From assembly GCA_963762075.1 (NCBI GenBank), contig CAVXJC010000005.1, positions 1 to 64,000 of the forward strand: a stretch of 64,000 nt of DNA, given 5' to 3'. Position 1 is the stretch's first letter, and the number at the start of each line of letters is the position of its first letter. The notes beneath the pieces were generated by a model that saw only the letters and a list, made by a program, of their open reading frames with translations, was not told where the DNA came from and did not search any database. The translations under genes were made by a program, and so were the position numbers. Shown here piece by piece: positions 35,004 through 43,267 of the stretch. This DNA is from JAOUEA01 sp963762075. Its GTDB lineage: Bacteria; Actinomycetota; UBA4738; HRBIN12.

Positions 35004-35354
35004 TCAGGCTCGGACGGCGTCGAGATGTTGCAGCAGCTCGTGGGCCGCCAGCTCGATCTCCTTGTGTCGCCATTCGGCCGCACGGTACTGGCACGCGATG
35101 AGCCCCATCCTGTGCACCCTGCGGAAGTCACCGTAGACGAACGCGTACCTGCCCTTCGTCTCCTCGGATGCGCCATCCGTGAGTGCGAGGTGCCATGCCG
35201 CGAACTCATCCCACGAGTGCGTTTCGAGGAACGAGTTCTCGTCGTCCGCGCTCGGCTGCACGTCACCCCACGCGCTTTCCAGCACGTATCGGTGAGCATC
35301 GATCAGTCGCCGAGCTTGGGTCACACCTGCTTCATTGACCGAGTACGAGGCCAT
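35004..35354 (-). CDS. Conserved hypothetical protein, about 116 residues
   Basis: A soluble, helical protein: ASYSVNEAGVTQARRLIDAHRYVLESAWGDVQPSADDENSFLETHSWDEFAAWHLALTDGA and YAFVYGDFRRVHRMGLIACQYRAAEWRHKEIELAAHELL. It has the look of a widespread actinobacterial small protein of unknown function (compact, His/Trp/Glu-rich, no signal or membrane segment). Nothing in the context assigns a role. Confidence 0.8.
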   Translation of the reverse strand: MASYSVNEAGVTQARRLIDAHRYVLESAWGDVQPSADDENSFLETHSWDEFAAWHLALTDGASEETKGRYAFVYGDFRRVHRMGLIACQYRAAEWRHKEIELAAHELLQHLDAVRA

Positions 35355-35419
35355 GCTTCCGACCTTCCCATCCCGCAGGGATCGGCAAACGCGTGGTCAG
35401 AGCACCACCGTCATCCGTG

Positions 35420-36676
35420 TCACTCCGCCGGAGGGTCATCCCCTATCTGCGACACGGCGATCTCCTCTTCATGCCGCACACGGTCACGGATGTCGGAGAA
35501 CTTCGTCGCCTCGAAGACGATGAGCGCGATCAAGACGGCGGCCACGAGCGCGAGCGCAGCGAGTGCGGGGATCTGCGTCGCCGCGGGGATCAGAGCGATC
35601 AGCAGCACGGCGATCACCACCCGCTGGACGTTCACGCTGCGCACGTTCCGGTAACGGAACGCGACGTGCGCCAGCAAGTACATCGCGACCCCACCGAACA
35701 TCGCCACGAGCGGCAGCCACTCGAGCGCCTCGCTCAATTCGTGATGAGTGGAATCGGCCACGTACTCCATGACCTTCTTGAGGCCCAGAGCCAGCACGAT
35801 GACCCCGGCGATCATGGGAAGGTGGAGGTAGCTGTATGAGTCGCGAGCCATGCGAGCGCGTTCTTCTCCTTCGGCCCTGCGCAGCACACGCTCGGCCACG
35901 AGCGCGACGACATCGAAGTACGCCCACCAGATGCACCCGGCGACCGTGAGTCCGAGCACGGCCGCAGCGATCACCGGCCACGAGATCGGTTCTTGGCTGA
36001 CCCCGACTCCGATCGCCACGATCGACTCGCCGAGCGCAACGATCAGGATCAAGCCGTGGCGCTCGGCGAAGTGACTCGCGGAATTCAACCGCCAACCGGA
36101 CGCACCCGCGAGGATCGTGCCGACGTAGTCGACGATGACGACCGCGAGCCAGGCGAGCGTCTGAGCCCTGCCATCGAGCTGAGAGGCCGCGAGCAGCAGC
36201 GCTGTGCTGCCGAGAACCGACGGAGCGAACCTGAGTAGCTGGCCTCGCAGTGCGTAGTCGTGTCCGGCGCCGGCAGCAAGCCAGAAGATCGTGAGATGCA
36301 GCAGCCGCACCGCCAAGTACGCGAACGCGATCACGACCGGACCTTCGAGTCCCCCTTCGATGTCGTCGAACGCTTCGGGCACCGTGAGCGCCATGACGAA
36401 CATGGCGGCCATGGCGCCGAACATCGCCACACGACCGACGCCTTCATCGGCCTGCACGATGTTGCCCAGCCATGCGTAGCCCACCCAGCACCACCACAGC
36501 AGGGCGAGGACGAGCAGGCCCCGCACCATGCCCCGCACAGAGAGGTCGCCGGCCATGAGCGCGGTGACCTGCGTCAGCGAGAACACGAAGACGAGATCGA
36601 AGAAGAGCTCGATCGGCGTGACCTTGGCCTCTTCGACGACCGACCGGATGCGCGGATGCCTCGGTGCGGTGCTCAC
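35420..36676 (-). CDS. Low temperature requirement protein A (LtrA) family membrane protein
   Basis: A 418-residue protein with about ten to eleven TM helices. The family start is VTPIELFFDLVFVFSLTQVTALM, and RHGLILIVALGESIVAIGVGVS and GCIWWAYFDVVA are conserved LtrA features. LtrA was named from a Listeria cold-growth mutant; the molecular role is still unclear. A GTG start at 36676 lies 13 bp from the methyltransferase stop in the same orientation. Confidence 0.93.
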   Translation of the reverse strand: MSTAPRHPRIRSVVEEAKVTPIELFFDLVFVFSLTQVTALMAGDLSVRGMVRGLLVLALLWWCWVGYAWLGNIVQADEGVGRVAMFGAMAAMFVMALTVPEAFDDIEGGLEGPVVIAFAYLAVRLLHLTIFWLAAGAGHDYALRGQLLRFAPSVLGSTALLLAASQLDGRAQTLAWLAVVIVDYVGTILAGASGWRLNSASHFAERHGLILIVALGESIVAIGVGVSQEPISWPVIAAAVLGLTVAGCIWWAYFDVVALVAERVLRRAEGEERARMARDSYSYLHLPMIAGVIVLALGLKKVMEYVADSTHHELSEALEWLPLVAMFGGVAMYLLAHVAFRYRNVRSVNVQRVVIAVLLIALIPAATQIPALAALALVAAVLIALIVFEATKFSDIRDRVRHEEEIAVSQIGDDPPAE

Positions 36677-36689
36677 GAGCCGAATCGTC

Positions 36690-37334
36690 TCACGGGTTCC
36701 GCGCAGCGAGTCGTTCGATGATGCCGGCCCGCAGACGGTCGGTTGCCTCGATCGTGAATCCGGCGGCGAGCACGTGCGTGATCGGGCGCCGCGTCAACTC
36801 GTTGTCACTCCGTGACGGTGCGAGCTCCATCAGTCGCTGGATCCAGTAGATCGGCGTCACGCTGCTGCGTACGTGGTCGACCAGGATCAGCAGCCCCCCG
36901 GGTTTGAGGACCCGTCTCATCTCCAGGATAGTGCGACGCTCGTCGGGAACGCTGCACATGGCGTACGTGGAGACGACGGTGTCGAATGCATCATCCGGGA
37001 ACGGGAGTGCCTGCGCGTCCCCCTCGCAGAGCCTGACCGGCACGCCGAGATCGATCGCCCGTTCCCGCGCACGCGCAAGCATCTCCGGCGTGAGGTCGAG
37101 TCCAGTGAGCCGTACATCGGGCGCGTAGTTCGGCAGGTTCAAGCCTGTGCCGATCGCGACTTCGAGGGTGTCACCGCTCGCGCGAGAGCATGCCCAGCCG
37201 CGGTGCTCGGCACCGAAGAGCCATCGCTCGGTGCGATCGGCCTCGCGGTCGTATGTCGGCGCTTCCTTGGCGTACTGCCGTCGTCGCCGTTCGTTGGCGC
37301 TCACACCGTCGGGAGACGAGACGTCGTTCGCCAT
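36690..37334 (-). CDS. Class I SAM-dependent methyltransferase (UbiE/Methyltransf_11 type)
   Basis: A 214-residue protein. The SAM motif I region is LEVAIGTGLNLPNYAPDVRLTGLDLTPEML, motif II LPFPDDAFDTVVSTYAMCSVPDERRTILEMRRVLKPGG, and the post-motif is LLILVDHV. GLNLPNY rather than the usual GxGxG ending is typical of METTL7-like and actinobacterial members. An AGAAGGG site precedes the ATG. Substrate unknown. Confidence 0.92.
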   Translation of the reverse strand: MANDVSSPDGVSANERRRRQYAKEAPTYDREADRTERWLFGAEHRGWACSRASGDTLEVAIGTGLNLPNYAPDVRLTGLDLTPEMLARARERAIDLGVPVRLCEGDAQALPFPDDAFDTVVSTYAMCSVPDERRTILEMRRVLKPGGLLILVDHVRSSVTPIYWIQRLMELAPSRSDNELTRRPITHVLAAGFTIEATDRLRAGIIERLAARNP

Positions 37335-37362
37335 CGGCCCTTCTCGCGCGGATGCCCCCGAT

Positions 37363-37740
37363 TCAGACGTTCTCCCAGAGGCCGAGCACGTTGCCCTCGG
37401 TGTCCTTGAAGTACGCGAACGCGCCCATGCCCGGGATCTCGGTCCGCGGCGTCACGACGGTGCCGCCGGCGGCTTCCACCCGCTTCATGGAATCGTCGAT
37501 GGAATCGACGCCGACCGTGAGCACGGGCGACGGCGTGTCGGCGGATCGTTTCATCATGCCGCCATTGATCGCGCCGGGCTCCGTCGGCAGCTGGGTCTGC
37601 TCGTCGACCGCGGTGGTCATGGCGATCGTGTAGTCCATGTCGTCGATCGTCTGCAGCTGCCACCCGAAGATCGAGCCGTAGAACTCTTTGGCTCGAGCGA
37701 GATCGTCGGTCGGGATCTCGAAATGCACGACCTTGTCCAT
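37363..37740 (-). CDS. VOC family protein
   Basis: A 125-residue protein: KVVHFEIPTDDLARAKEFYGSIFGWQLQTIDDMDYTIAMTT and VLTVGVDSIDDSMKRVEAAGGTVVTPRTEIPGMGAFAYFKDTEGNVLGLWENV. This subgroup (often called CFP30B-like) is common beside transport or redox genes. The GLWE terminal Glu is a possible ligand. It lies 24 bp from the ferredoxin gene, transcribed in the same direction. Confidence 0.92.
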   Translation of the reverse strand: MDKVVHFEIPTDDLARAKEFYGSIFGWQLQTIDDMDYTIAMTTAVDEQTQLPTEPGAINGGMMKRSADTPSPVLTVGVDSIDDSMKRVEAAGGTVVTPRTEIPGMGAFAYFKDTEGNVLGLWENV

Positions 37741-37764
37741 GTGCGCTCACTCCTTCCTGAGGGG

Positions 37765-37980
37765 TTACCCCGTCGTCGACGCTTCCTCTACCGTGATCGC
37801 GTTCTCGGGACAATCGGCTTCGGCAAGCCGGACCTGCGGTTCGAGCTCGGTGCCTACCTCGCGCAACCTCACGACGGCGTAGCCGTACTCGTCGGACTCG
37901 AATACCTCGGGGCACGCGACCACACATCGATTGTGGCCCTGACAGCGTTCCCCGTCGACCTCGACCAGTACCGACGTCAC
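37765..37980 (-). CDS. Ferredoxin for cytochrome P450 (3Fe-4S type with an additional Cys)
   Basis: A 71-residue ferredoxin whose GTG start overlaps the P450 stop (GTGA), so the two are translationally coupled. The cluster motif is C13-QGH-NR-C19-VVA-C23-P with the last ligand in DCPENAI (C57). P450-partner 3Fe-4S ferredoxins have CxxHxxC...CP with Ala at the position of C23; here it is Cys. That leaves His at the second canonical site but provides four cysteines. It should pass electrons to the P450. Confidence 0.92.
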   Translation of the reverse strand: MTSVLVEVDGERCQGHNRCVVACPEVFESDEYGYAVVRLREVGTELEPQVRLAEADCPENAITVEEASTTG

Positions 37981-39161
37981 GCTCCGCCATGCCTTTCGAG
38001 CACGAGGGGAAGTGCGTCGATGCCGTGCCACACGGGGTCCGACCCGGGCGCGAACGAGAAGTCGGGGTAGCGGATCAGGAACTCTTCCAGGGCGACCCGC
38101 AGCTCTCGCCGTGCCAGGTTGGAGCCCATGCACCGATGGATGCCGGCGCCGAACGCTACGTGCGGGTTCGGCTGTCGGTCGATCACGATGCGATCCCCGT
38201 CGGAGAACTTCGACTCGTCCCGGTTCCCCGCCCCGAACACCAGGAGCACACGGTCGCCCTCACTGAGCGACTGACCGCCGAGATCGACGTCGCGCGTGAC
38301 GGTGCGCGCCATGCCCTGCACCGATGACAGGCACCGCAGGAACTCCTCCACCGCCGTGGCGACGAGCTCGGGCCGCTCGCGAAGCTTCGCTCGGTCCTCG
38401 GGGTGTTGCGCGAGGTACCAAAGGCCGCTGCGAAGCACCCACGCCGTGGTGTCGAGCCCGGCCACGACCAGGATGAAGCCATAATCCGCGAGCTCTTCGT
38501 CGGTGAGACGCCGGCCGTCGATCTCGGCGGTGAGGAGGCGCCCGAACAGGTCGTCTCGCGGCGGCTGCCCTTTCCGTTCTCTGAGGACCGTCATGATGTA
38601 GGCGGTGAGCTCGGCTGCGGCGCGCAGCGTGGAGTCGTAATCGTGCGTGCGCACGTAGAAGATGCGGTTGATCCAATCTTCGAGCCTCGTGGACTCGTTG
38701 GTGGGCAGGCCGGCCAGCTCGCAGAACACCACCATCGGGAACGGCACGGCGTAGCGCGCAGCGACGTCGACAACATGCTCGGCGGGGAACGAATCGAGCA
38801 GTTCTCCCGCGTGACGGCGCACCATCGGCTCGAGACGGTCGATCTGCTGCGGACTGAACGCCGGAAGCATCACCTTGCGGTACTTGCCGTGCATCGGAGG
38901 GTCGATGTCGATCGGCACGCCCGGACGCTCGTTGCCCATGGGCGGCAGCAGCATGCCGGGCGACACGGCGAACGTCTCTGGATCTTGCTCGACCCGATGG
39001 ATATCGTCGAACCGGGTGACGAACCAGAACCCGCCGTAATGCTCACTGAACCCGACAGGGCATCCTTCTCGCAGCTCGCGGTACACGTCGAAGGCGACAT
39101 CGAGACCCTCGTCGTGATGCCGGAAGTCGCGCGCGAGCGCCTGAACCCGGTCGTCGATCAT
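37977..39161 (-). CDS. Cytochrome P450 monooxygenase
   Basis: A 394-residue soluble bacterial P450. The I-helix oxygen-binding motif is AGLDTT (234-239), the K-helix ExxR is E273-R276, and the heme loop FGAGIHRCMG has the thiolate Cys at 344. The substrate-side IDIDPPMHGKYRKVMLPAFSP is the conserved C-helix region that binds the heme propionate. It is followed immediately by its ferredoxin; no ferredoxin reductase is seen in the window. The substrate cannot be told; the sequence style resembles CYP families acting on terpenoid or steroid-like substrates in actinobacteria. Confidence 0.95.
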   Translation of the reverse strand: MIDDRVQALARDFRHHDEGLDVAFDVYRELREGCPVGFSEHYGGFWFVTRFDDIHRVEQDPETFAVSPGMLLPPMGNERPGVPIDIDPPMHGKYRKVMLPAFSPQQIDRLEPMVRRHAGELLDSFPAEHVVDVAARYAVPFPMVVFCELAGLPTNESTRLEDWINRIFYVRTHDYDSTLRAAAELTAYIMTVLRERKGQPPRDDLFGRLLTAEIDGRRLTDEELADYGFILVVAGLDTTAWVLRSGLWYLAQHPEDRAKLRERPELVATAVEEFLRCLSSVQGMARTVTRDVDLGGQSLSEGDRVLLVFGAGNRDESKFSDGDRIVIDRQPNPHVAFGAGIHRCMGSNLARRELRVALEEFLIRYPDFSFAPGSDPVWHGIDALPLVLERHGGA

Positions 39162-39276
39162 GCGGGCGGCGAGCGTAGCTCGCAGCCCCCGAGCGGAGCA
39201 ACCGCCTTGTCGGTCAGCTCGTCACGAGACCGGGCACGTTGCCGACGGGTCCGCCGCGCAGGGCTACCCTGAAGGG

Positions 39277-39576
39277 GTGGAGGACTTCCCGCAGTGTCCT
39301 TGTTTCGGGTATCGCGAGTGCCCGATGTGTCACGACATCCGGCCGTGCGGCCACTTCGGCAAGAGTCGTTGGTGTCCGCCGTGCCAGCGGCTTCGCAAGC
39401 AAGGCATGCGCCCGCGCACACAGCGTCGCGCCACGATGCCGGCAGGTCGCACCTGCGCGGGTGAGTCCTGCTCGACGCGCCTGAGCGTGTACAACAACGG
39501 CGACCTCTGCGCGGTCTGCATGCGCCGGGTGGAGCGTGGCGCCACCGCTCCCACGGGCTCAGTGCGATCGGAGTAG
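39277..39576 (+). CDS. Small Cys-rich zinc-ribbon-like protein
   Basis: A 99-residue protein from a GTG at 39277 (TACCCT box 39265-39270 ends 6 nt before it, suggesting a leaderless message). Eleven cysteines fall in CxC, CxxC and Cx5C pairs: CPCFGYRECPMC, PCGHF, WCPPC, TCAGESC and LCAVC. These would form two or three zinc ribbons or knuckles, with a basic Arg-rich linker (RLRKQGMRPRTQRR) between them. It overlaps the 3' end of the convergent hydrolase by 18 bp. No family recognised; nucleic-acid binding is a guess. Confidence 0.7.
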   Translation: MEDFPQCPCFGYRECPMCHDIRPCGHFGKSRWCPPCQRLRKQGMRPRTQRRATMPAGRTCAGESCSTRLSVYNNGDLCAVCMRRVERGATAPTGSVRSE

Positions 39577-40347
39577 CTGCCGGATCGCGTCGAGCACTTG
39601 CTCCACCTCGCCTTCTGCCGACACGTGCGTGTGTCCGGGAAGCGAGAGGAACGCCGCGTTCGGGATCTCCTGGGCGGCCCGCCTCGCGGCATCGTGCATC
39701 TCATCGTCGGAACCGGCGTAGATCAGACACGGAACTCGCCATGCCGAGAGGTCGTCGGCGATCGGGCCCTCGGCTGAGACCGATCTCCATGCGGCCAGGA
39801 TCGCCTGCGGATCGTTCTCGAGCTCGAGGGTGCGAGTGGGCTCGGGGAAACGAACCCCGAGCCCCGTCTCGAACACCTCGATCAATCCCGGCATGCCCTC
39901 GGTGGCCGAAGCCTCGACTCCCGCCGCGATAGCCTTCGCGACCGGCGTCGACAGATCCCACTCGTACGGCTGGTTCCCGCAGAGCACGAGCGACCGAACC
40001 CGGTCGGGTGCGCGTTCCCCGATCGCGAAGCCGAGGCGAGCACCCCACGAAACCCCGATCACATGCGCCCGATCGACGCCGACCTCGTCGAGCACGGCGA
40101 TGTGATCGGCCACACGGGTGGGCAATCGGTACTCCTCGGGCTCATGTGGCTTGTCGCTCTTTCCGTGGCCTCGATGGTCGGCGAAGATCAGCCGGAACTC
40201 GTCCTGAAGCGCACCGGTGATCCCCCATGCCTGTGCGACCTGCAGCGGGTCGAGGAAGCCCGTGTAGAGCACAACGGGCGGACCAAAGCCTCCGCGGTCC
40301 TCGAAGTAGATCCGGAGTCCGTCGATGGGGTTGGTCGCGTAGGGCAT
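39559..40347 (-). CDS. Alpha/beta hydrolase
   Basis: A 262-residue protein: VVLYTGFLDPLQ replaces the usual HG oxyanion loop, FADHRGHGKSDKP is the conserved post-beta4 loop, GVSWG the nucleophile elbow (Ser about 101), YAGSDDEMHD the acid loop and LPGHTHVSAE the catalytic His. The ATG at 40347 has an AAGGA site. It is divergent from the truncated P-loop kinase gene. Substrate unknown. Confidence 0.9.
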   Translation of the reverse strand: MPYATNPIDGLRIYFEDRGGFGPPVVLYTGFLDPLQVAQAWGITGALQDEFRLIFADHRGHGKSDKPHEPEEYRLPTRVADHIAVLDEVGVDRAHVIGVSWGARLGFAIGERAPDRVRSLVLCGNQPYEWDLSTPVAKAIAAGVEASATEGMPGLIEVFETGLGVRFPEPTRTLELENDPQAILAAWRSVSAEGPIADDLSAWRVPCLIYAGSDDEMHDAARRAAQEIPNAAFLSLPGHTHVSAEGEVEQVLDAIRQLLRSH

Positions 40348-40416
40348 GACGCGGATCCTTCGGGTCGTCGCCGCAGCCTACGCCTCGGTCGGAGGCTCGC
40401 GGCTAGTGTGGCGCCG

Positions 40417-40638
40417 ATGACCGATCGATCCGACGCGCAGGCCGTGCTGTTCATCGGCGTCTACGGCAGCGGCAAGACGTCGCTGGTCGAAGAGATCGCC
40501 GACATCATGGAGGAGCACGGCGTGCGATACGGCGCGATCGACCTCGACTGGCTGGGGTGGTTCGACCCGGGCTTCGGCGACCACGACGCCGGCAGACCGG
40601 TCATGATGCGCAACGTCGATGCGGTCGTCGGCAACTAG
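40417..40638 (+). pseudogene. P-loop kinase/ATPase, truncated after 73 residues
   Basis: The N-terminus VLFIGVYGSGKTSLVEEIADIMEEHG holds a Walker A (GVYGSGKT) and AIDLDWLGWFDPG the LID-proximal acidic strand of small P-loop kinases. The reading frame ends at TAG after NVDAVVGN, far short of the 150-190 residues usual for such proteins. TAGTGT (40404-40409) ends 7 nt before the ATG. A nonsense change or deletion is likely because the following 200 bp read in another frame as an unrelated C-terminal piece. Confidence 0.65.
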
Positions 40639-40837
40639 CGGGTCGCCGCGACCCGACACGGTGCGCGCCGAAGTGTTCCGACTCCTGGGTTCCTTCGCAG
40701 AGCACACGACGCATGTGGCGCAGCGCTCGACCGAGGACGCCGTGGAGTTCGAGATCGCGACCGGCACGACGGCCGCCGAAAGCCCATACCTCCCCCACGG
40801 CCACCTCGTTCGGGTACGCGTGACCCACCCACATTGA
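40619..40837 (+). CDS. Unrecognised 72-residue protein or gene remnant
   Basis: An ATG at 40619 opens 72 codons overlapping the end of the truncated kinase. From about residue 15 the sequence looks like true coding (VRAEVFRLLGSFAEHTTHVA, then STEDAVEFEIATGT and HGHLVRVRVT, strand-like), but the first residues do not. There is no good ribosome site. It may be the 3' end of a gene whose front was lost with the back of the kinase gene. No family recognised. Confidence 0.35.
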   Translation: MRSSATSGSPRPDTVRAEVFRLLGSFAEHTTHVAQRSTEDAVEFEIATGTTAAESPYLPHGHLVRVRVTHPH

Positions 40838-40878
40838 GCCCGCGCTGTCTGGGCGGAGGAGGCCCTCCTCACGGTCGG

Positions 40879-41514
40879 TCAGGTCGTGAATCGGGCGGCC
40901 GAGTGATGCTCTTGCGCCAGGCGACGCAGCGCGGTCAACACCGCCTCGAACACGACGGTGCCCACGACCGCGTTCTCCGCGGCACGCTCTCGATCGGAAC
41001 CGCCGGGGTTCTGGCTGAGCTCCCACTTCGCGACCTTGTCGGCCGCCTGCGCGTATCTCGTGAACACCTGAGGACCGACCCTCCACCCGAGGCACCGAAG
41101 CGTCTCGAGCGCCGATGCAAGCTCATCGCGATCTGGAGCATCCGCGTTGATCGTCCATCCGAGATCGGCGAGGAAGGCGTCGACCTCGATGCGCGCCTGT
41201 GCGAGCTCGGGGGAGCCTGCGTTCCTGGCTCCGCGTTGCGCAAGGGCATAGTGGGCCACACCGAGCGCCTCGTGCAGTGGTACCGAATCGTCGTCGATCG
41301 CGTCGAGGATGCTCGCGATCGTCGAGAGCGGGAGATCGCCGACCTGGGCCAGCGCCCTGATGAGTCGCGCGCGGCGAACGTGCGACTCACCGTACTCGGC
41401 CGGTCCTGAGTTCGACGCGTCGCCCGGCGCCAGCAGCCCTTCGCGCAAGTAGTACTTGATCGTCGGCACCGGGAGCCCGGTCTCGAGGCTGAGCTCGGAC
41501 AATCGCACCCGCAA
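40879..41514 (-). CDS. MerR-family transcriptional regulator
   Basis: A 211-residue protein. The winged-helix head is VRLSELSLETGLPVPTIKYYLREGLLAPG followed by YGESHVRRARLIRALAQVGDLPLSTIASILDAID. The C-terminal 130 residues (about 80-211) form a helical ligand domain ending TVVFEAVLTALRRLAQEHHSA. No metal-binding cysteine array is seen, so it is not a metal sensor of the MerR/CueR kind. Three inverted repeats lie between it and the divergent membrane protein gene. Confidence 0.92.
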   Translation of the reverse strand: MRVRLSELSLETGLPVPTIKYYLREGLLAPGDASNSGPAEYGESHVRRARLIRALAQVGDLPLSTIASILDAIDDDSVPLHEALGVAHYALAQRGARNAGSPELAQARIEVDAFLADLGWTINADAPDRDELASALETLRCLGWRVGPQVFTRYAQAADKVAKWELSQNPGGSDRERAAENAVVGTVVFEAVLTALRRLAQEHHSAARFTT

Positions 41515-41524
41515 CCTCCCTCCT

Positions 41525-41588
41525 GTCTGTCGGGTTGACAGACGACGTGGATAGTAGCACTATCCAGGATGGGATACCCATGCTATCC
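41525..41588. promoter_or_regulatory. Three inverted repeats in the MerR/membrane-protein intergenic region
   Basis: GTCTGTC/GACAGAC (41525-41531 and 41537-41543, 5-base gap), GGATAG/CTATCC (41549-41554 and 41560-41565, 5-base gap) and GGATA/TATCC (41572-41576 and 41584-41588). TTGACA at 41535-41540 is a -35 candidate for the rightward gene, and the GGATAG palindrome falls at the -10 position, as expected for MerR control from inside the promoter. Binding is inferred. Confidence 0.6.
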
Positions 41589-41618
41589 ACATGATGCCGA
41601 CCCGGAAGGAGAAGCGGC

Positions 41619-42038
41619 TTGGACGCCACGCTCACGCTCTCGGATCCTGCACGCCTCACGGCGGGCATCCTCCTGCTCTCGATCGTCACGATCGAGTTCG
41701 GAGGCACGTATCTCCTCCGCATCGTGCGGGGGGCCGTGCCCGCCACCCCCTTCCAGCTCGCGTTCGCTCGCGCGGGCCACGCGCACGCCGGCGTGCTCGT
41801 GATCTTCGCGCTCGTCTGCCAGCTCTACGTCGACGCGATCGACATCGACGGCATCGCCTCCTTGCTGGCCCGCAGCGGGGTGGCACTCGCGGCCATCCTG
41901 ATGTCGGCCGGCTTCTTCCTGTCGTCGGCAGGCAAGGAGCGCTCCGAGCCGAGCGGCATGATCGCGCTCGTGTACTTCGGCGCCGCGTCGTTGGCGGCGA
42001 GCACGCTCACACTCGGTTATGCGTTGGTCACCTCATGA
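41619..42038 (+). CDS. Four-helix membrane protein of unknown function
   Basis: A 139-residue protein from a TTG at 41619 with AAGGAG upstream. Four TM segments: AGILLLSIVTIEFGGTYLL, AGHAHAGVLVIFALVCQLYV, SGVALAAILMSAGFFLSSA and MIALVYFGAASLAASTLTLG. The GHAHAGVLVI motif in TM2 with paired His is striking and could bind a metal or heme. Divergent from a MerR regulator, so probably induced by that regulator's ligand. It resembles unnamed actinobacterial membrane proteins. Confidence 0.8.
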   Translation: MDATLTLSDPARLTAGILLLSIVTIEFGGTYLLRIVRGAVPATPFQLAFARAGHAHAGVLVIFALVCQLYVDAIDIDGIASLLARSGVALAAILMSAGFFLSSAGKERSEPSGMIALVYFGAASLAASTLTLGYALVTS

Positions 42039-42106
42039 GGCGAGAGGAGCTGACGCCCCCCGCCGGGGTCGCTGGCCGATCCGGTAGCCACCTTCCTGGT
42101 GGGCGG

Positions 42107-43165
42107 TCAGCCCCTCGGGGATGAAAGCGTCCTTCGAGCGACCTGCGCACGAACCGCCGGGGCAACCTCGGTGCCGAGCAGCTCGATCGAGCGCAGCAGC
42201 TTGTCGTGAGGCAATGACCCGACGCTGAACTGCACGAGGAAGCGGTCGTGATCGAAGATCTCCTGCTGGAAGAGGATCTTCTCGATGACTTGCTGCGGCG
42301 ACCCGACGAAGTTGGCTCCGCGCAGCGTCGCGCCGGCCTCGTACTGCTCGCGCGTCATCGGCTGCCACCCCCGCTCTCGGCCGATCGTGTTCATCATCGC
42401 CGCCGCGTACGGGAACGATTCCTCGATCGCCTGCTGCGAGGTCTCCGCGATGTAGCCGTGGGAGTTGATGCTCAGCGCCGGAAGTGGGTCGTGACCCGCC
42501 TGGTGCGCCGCGTCGCGGTGGAGCTCCGCGAAAGGCGCGAACCGCTCGGGCATGCCGCCGATGATGGCGAGGGCCATGGGCAGACCCAGCGAACCGGCGC
42601 GGAACGCCGACTCGGGCGCGCCTCCCACGGCGACCCAGATCGGCAGCGGTTCCTGCACGGGACGCGGGTACACGCCGACTCGTCCGTCGAGCGGCGCGCG
42701 GTGCTTTCCCGACCACTGCACGCGGTCGCTCTCGCGAAGCGCGATCAGCATCTTGAGCTTCTCCTCGAACAGGTCGTCGTAGTCCTCGAGGTCGAAGCCG
42801 AACAGCGGAAACGACTCGGTGAACGACCCGCGGCCGGCCATGATCTCGGCTCGTCCTCCCGAGAGAAGGTCGACCGTTGCGAAGTCCTGGAAGACGCGCA
42901 CCGGGTCGTCGGAGCTGAGCACGGTGACGGCGCTCGTCAGCCGGATGCGCTCGGTGCGAGCCGCGGCGGCTGCCAACGCGACCGCCGGCGCCGAGACGAT
43001 CAGATCGGGCCGATGATGCTCCCCGATGCCGAAGACGTCGAGCCCGAGCTGGTCGGCGAGCTCGACCTCTTCCATGAGGTTCCGCATGCGTTGCTCAGGG
43101 CTGATCAGCGCACCGGTGCGCGGGTCGGGATACAGCTCAGCGAAGGTATAGAGGCCGATCTCCAT
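42107..43165 (-). CDS. LLM-class flavin-dependent oxidoreductase (luciferase-like)
   Basis: A 352-residue TIM-barrel flavoenzyme: EIGLYTFAELYPDP at the start, DQLGLDVFGIGEHHRPDLIVSAPAVALAAAAARTERIRLTSAVTVLSSDDPVRVFQDFATVDLLSGGRAEIMAGRGSF (in pieces the typical bacterial luciferase/F420 signature), and FVGSPQQVIEKILFQQEIF near the end. It matches the group 2 or VanZ-like actinobacterial LLM family using FMN or F420 as cofactor. Substrate unknown. Confidence 0.93.
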   Translation of the reverse strand: MEIGLYTFAELYPDPRTGALISPEQRMRNLMEEVELADQLGLDVFGIGEHHRPDLIVSAPAVALAAAAARTERIRLTSAVTVLSSDDPVRVFQDFATVDLLSGGRAEIMAGRGSFTESFPLFGFDLEDYDDLFEEKLKMLIALRESDRVQWSGKHRAPLDGRVGVYPRPVQEPLPIWVAVGGAPESAFRAGSLGLPMALAIIGGMPERFAPFAELHRDAAHQAGHDPLPALSINSHGYIAETSQQAIEESFPYAAAMMNTIGRERGWQPMTREQYEAGATLRGANFVGSPQQVIEKILFQQEIFDHDRFLVQFSVGSLPHDKLLRSIELLGTEVAPAVRAQVARRTLSSPRG

Positions 43166-43267
43166 GATCGAGGCTTAACCCTGTCACGGCGCCGGTTGTT
43201 CCGTCAGGCGCACGAGCCTCGCCTAGTGGCCAGGTGACCCGGTGCGACGTACCGAGATGTCGGGCCG

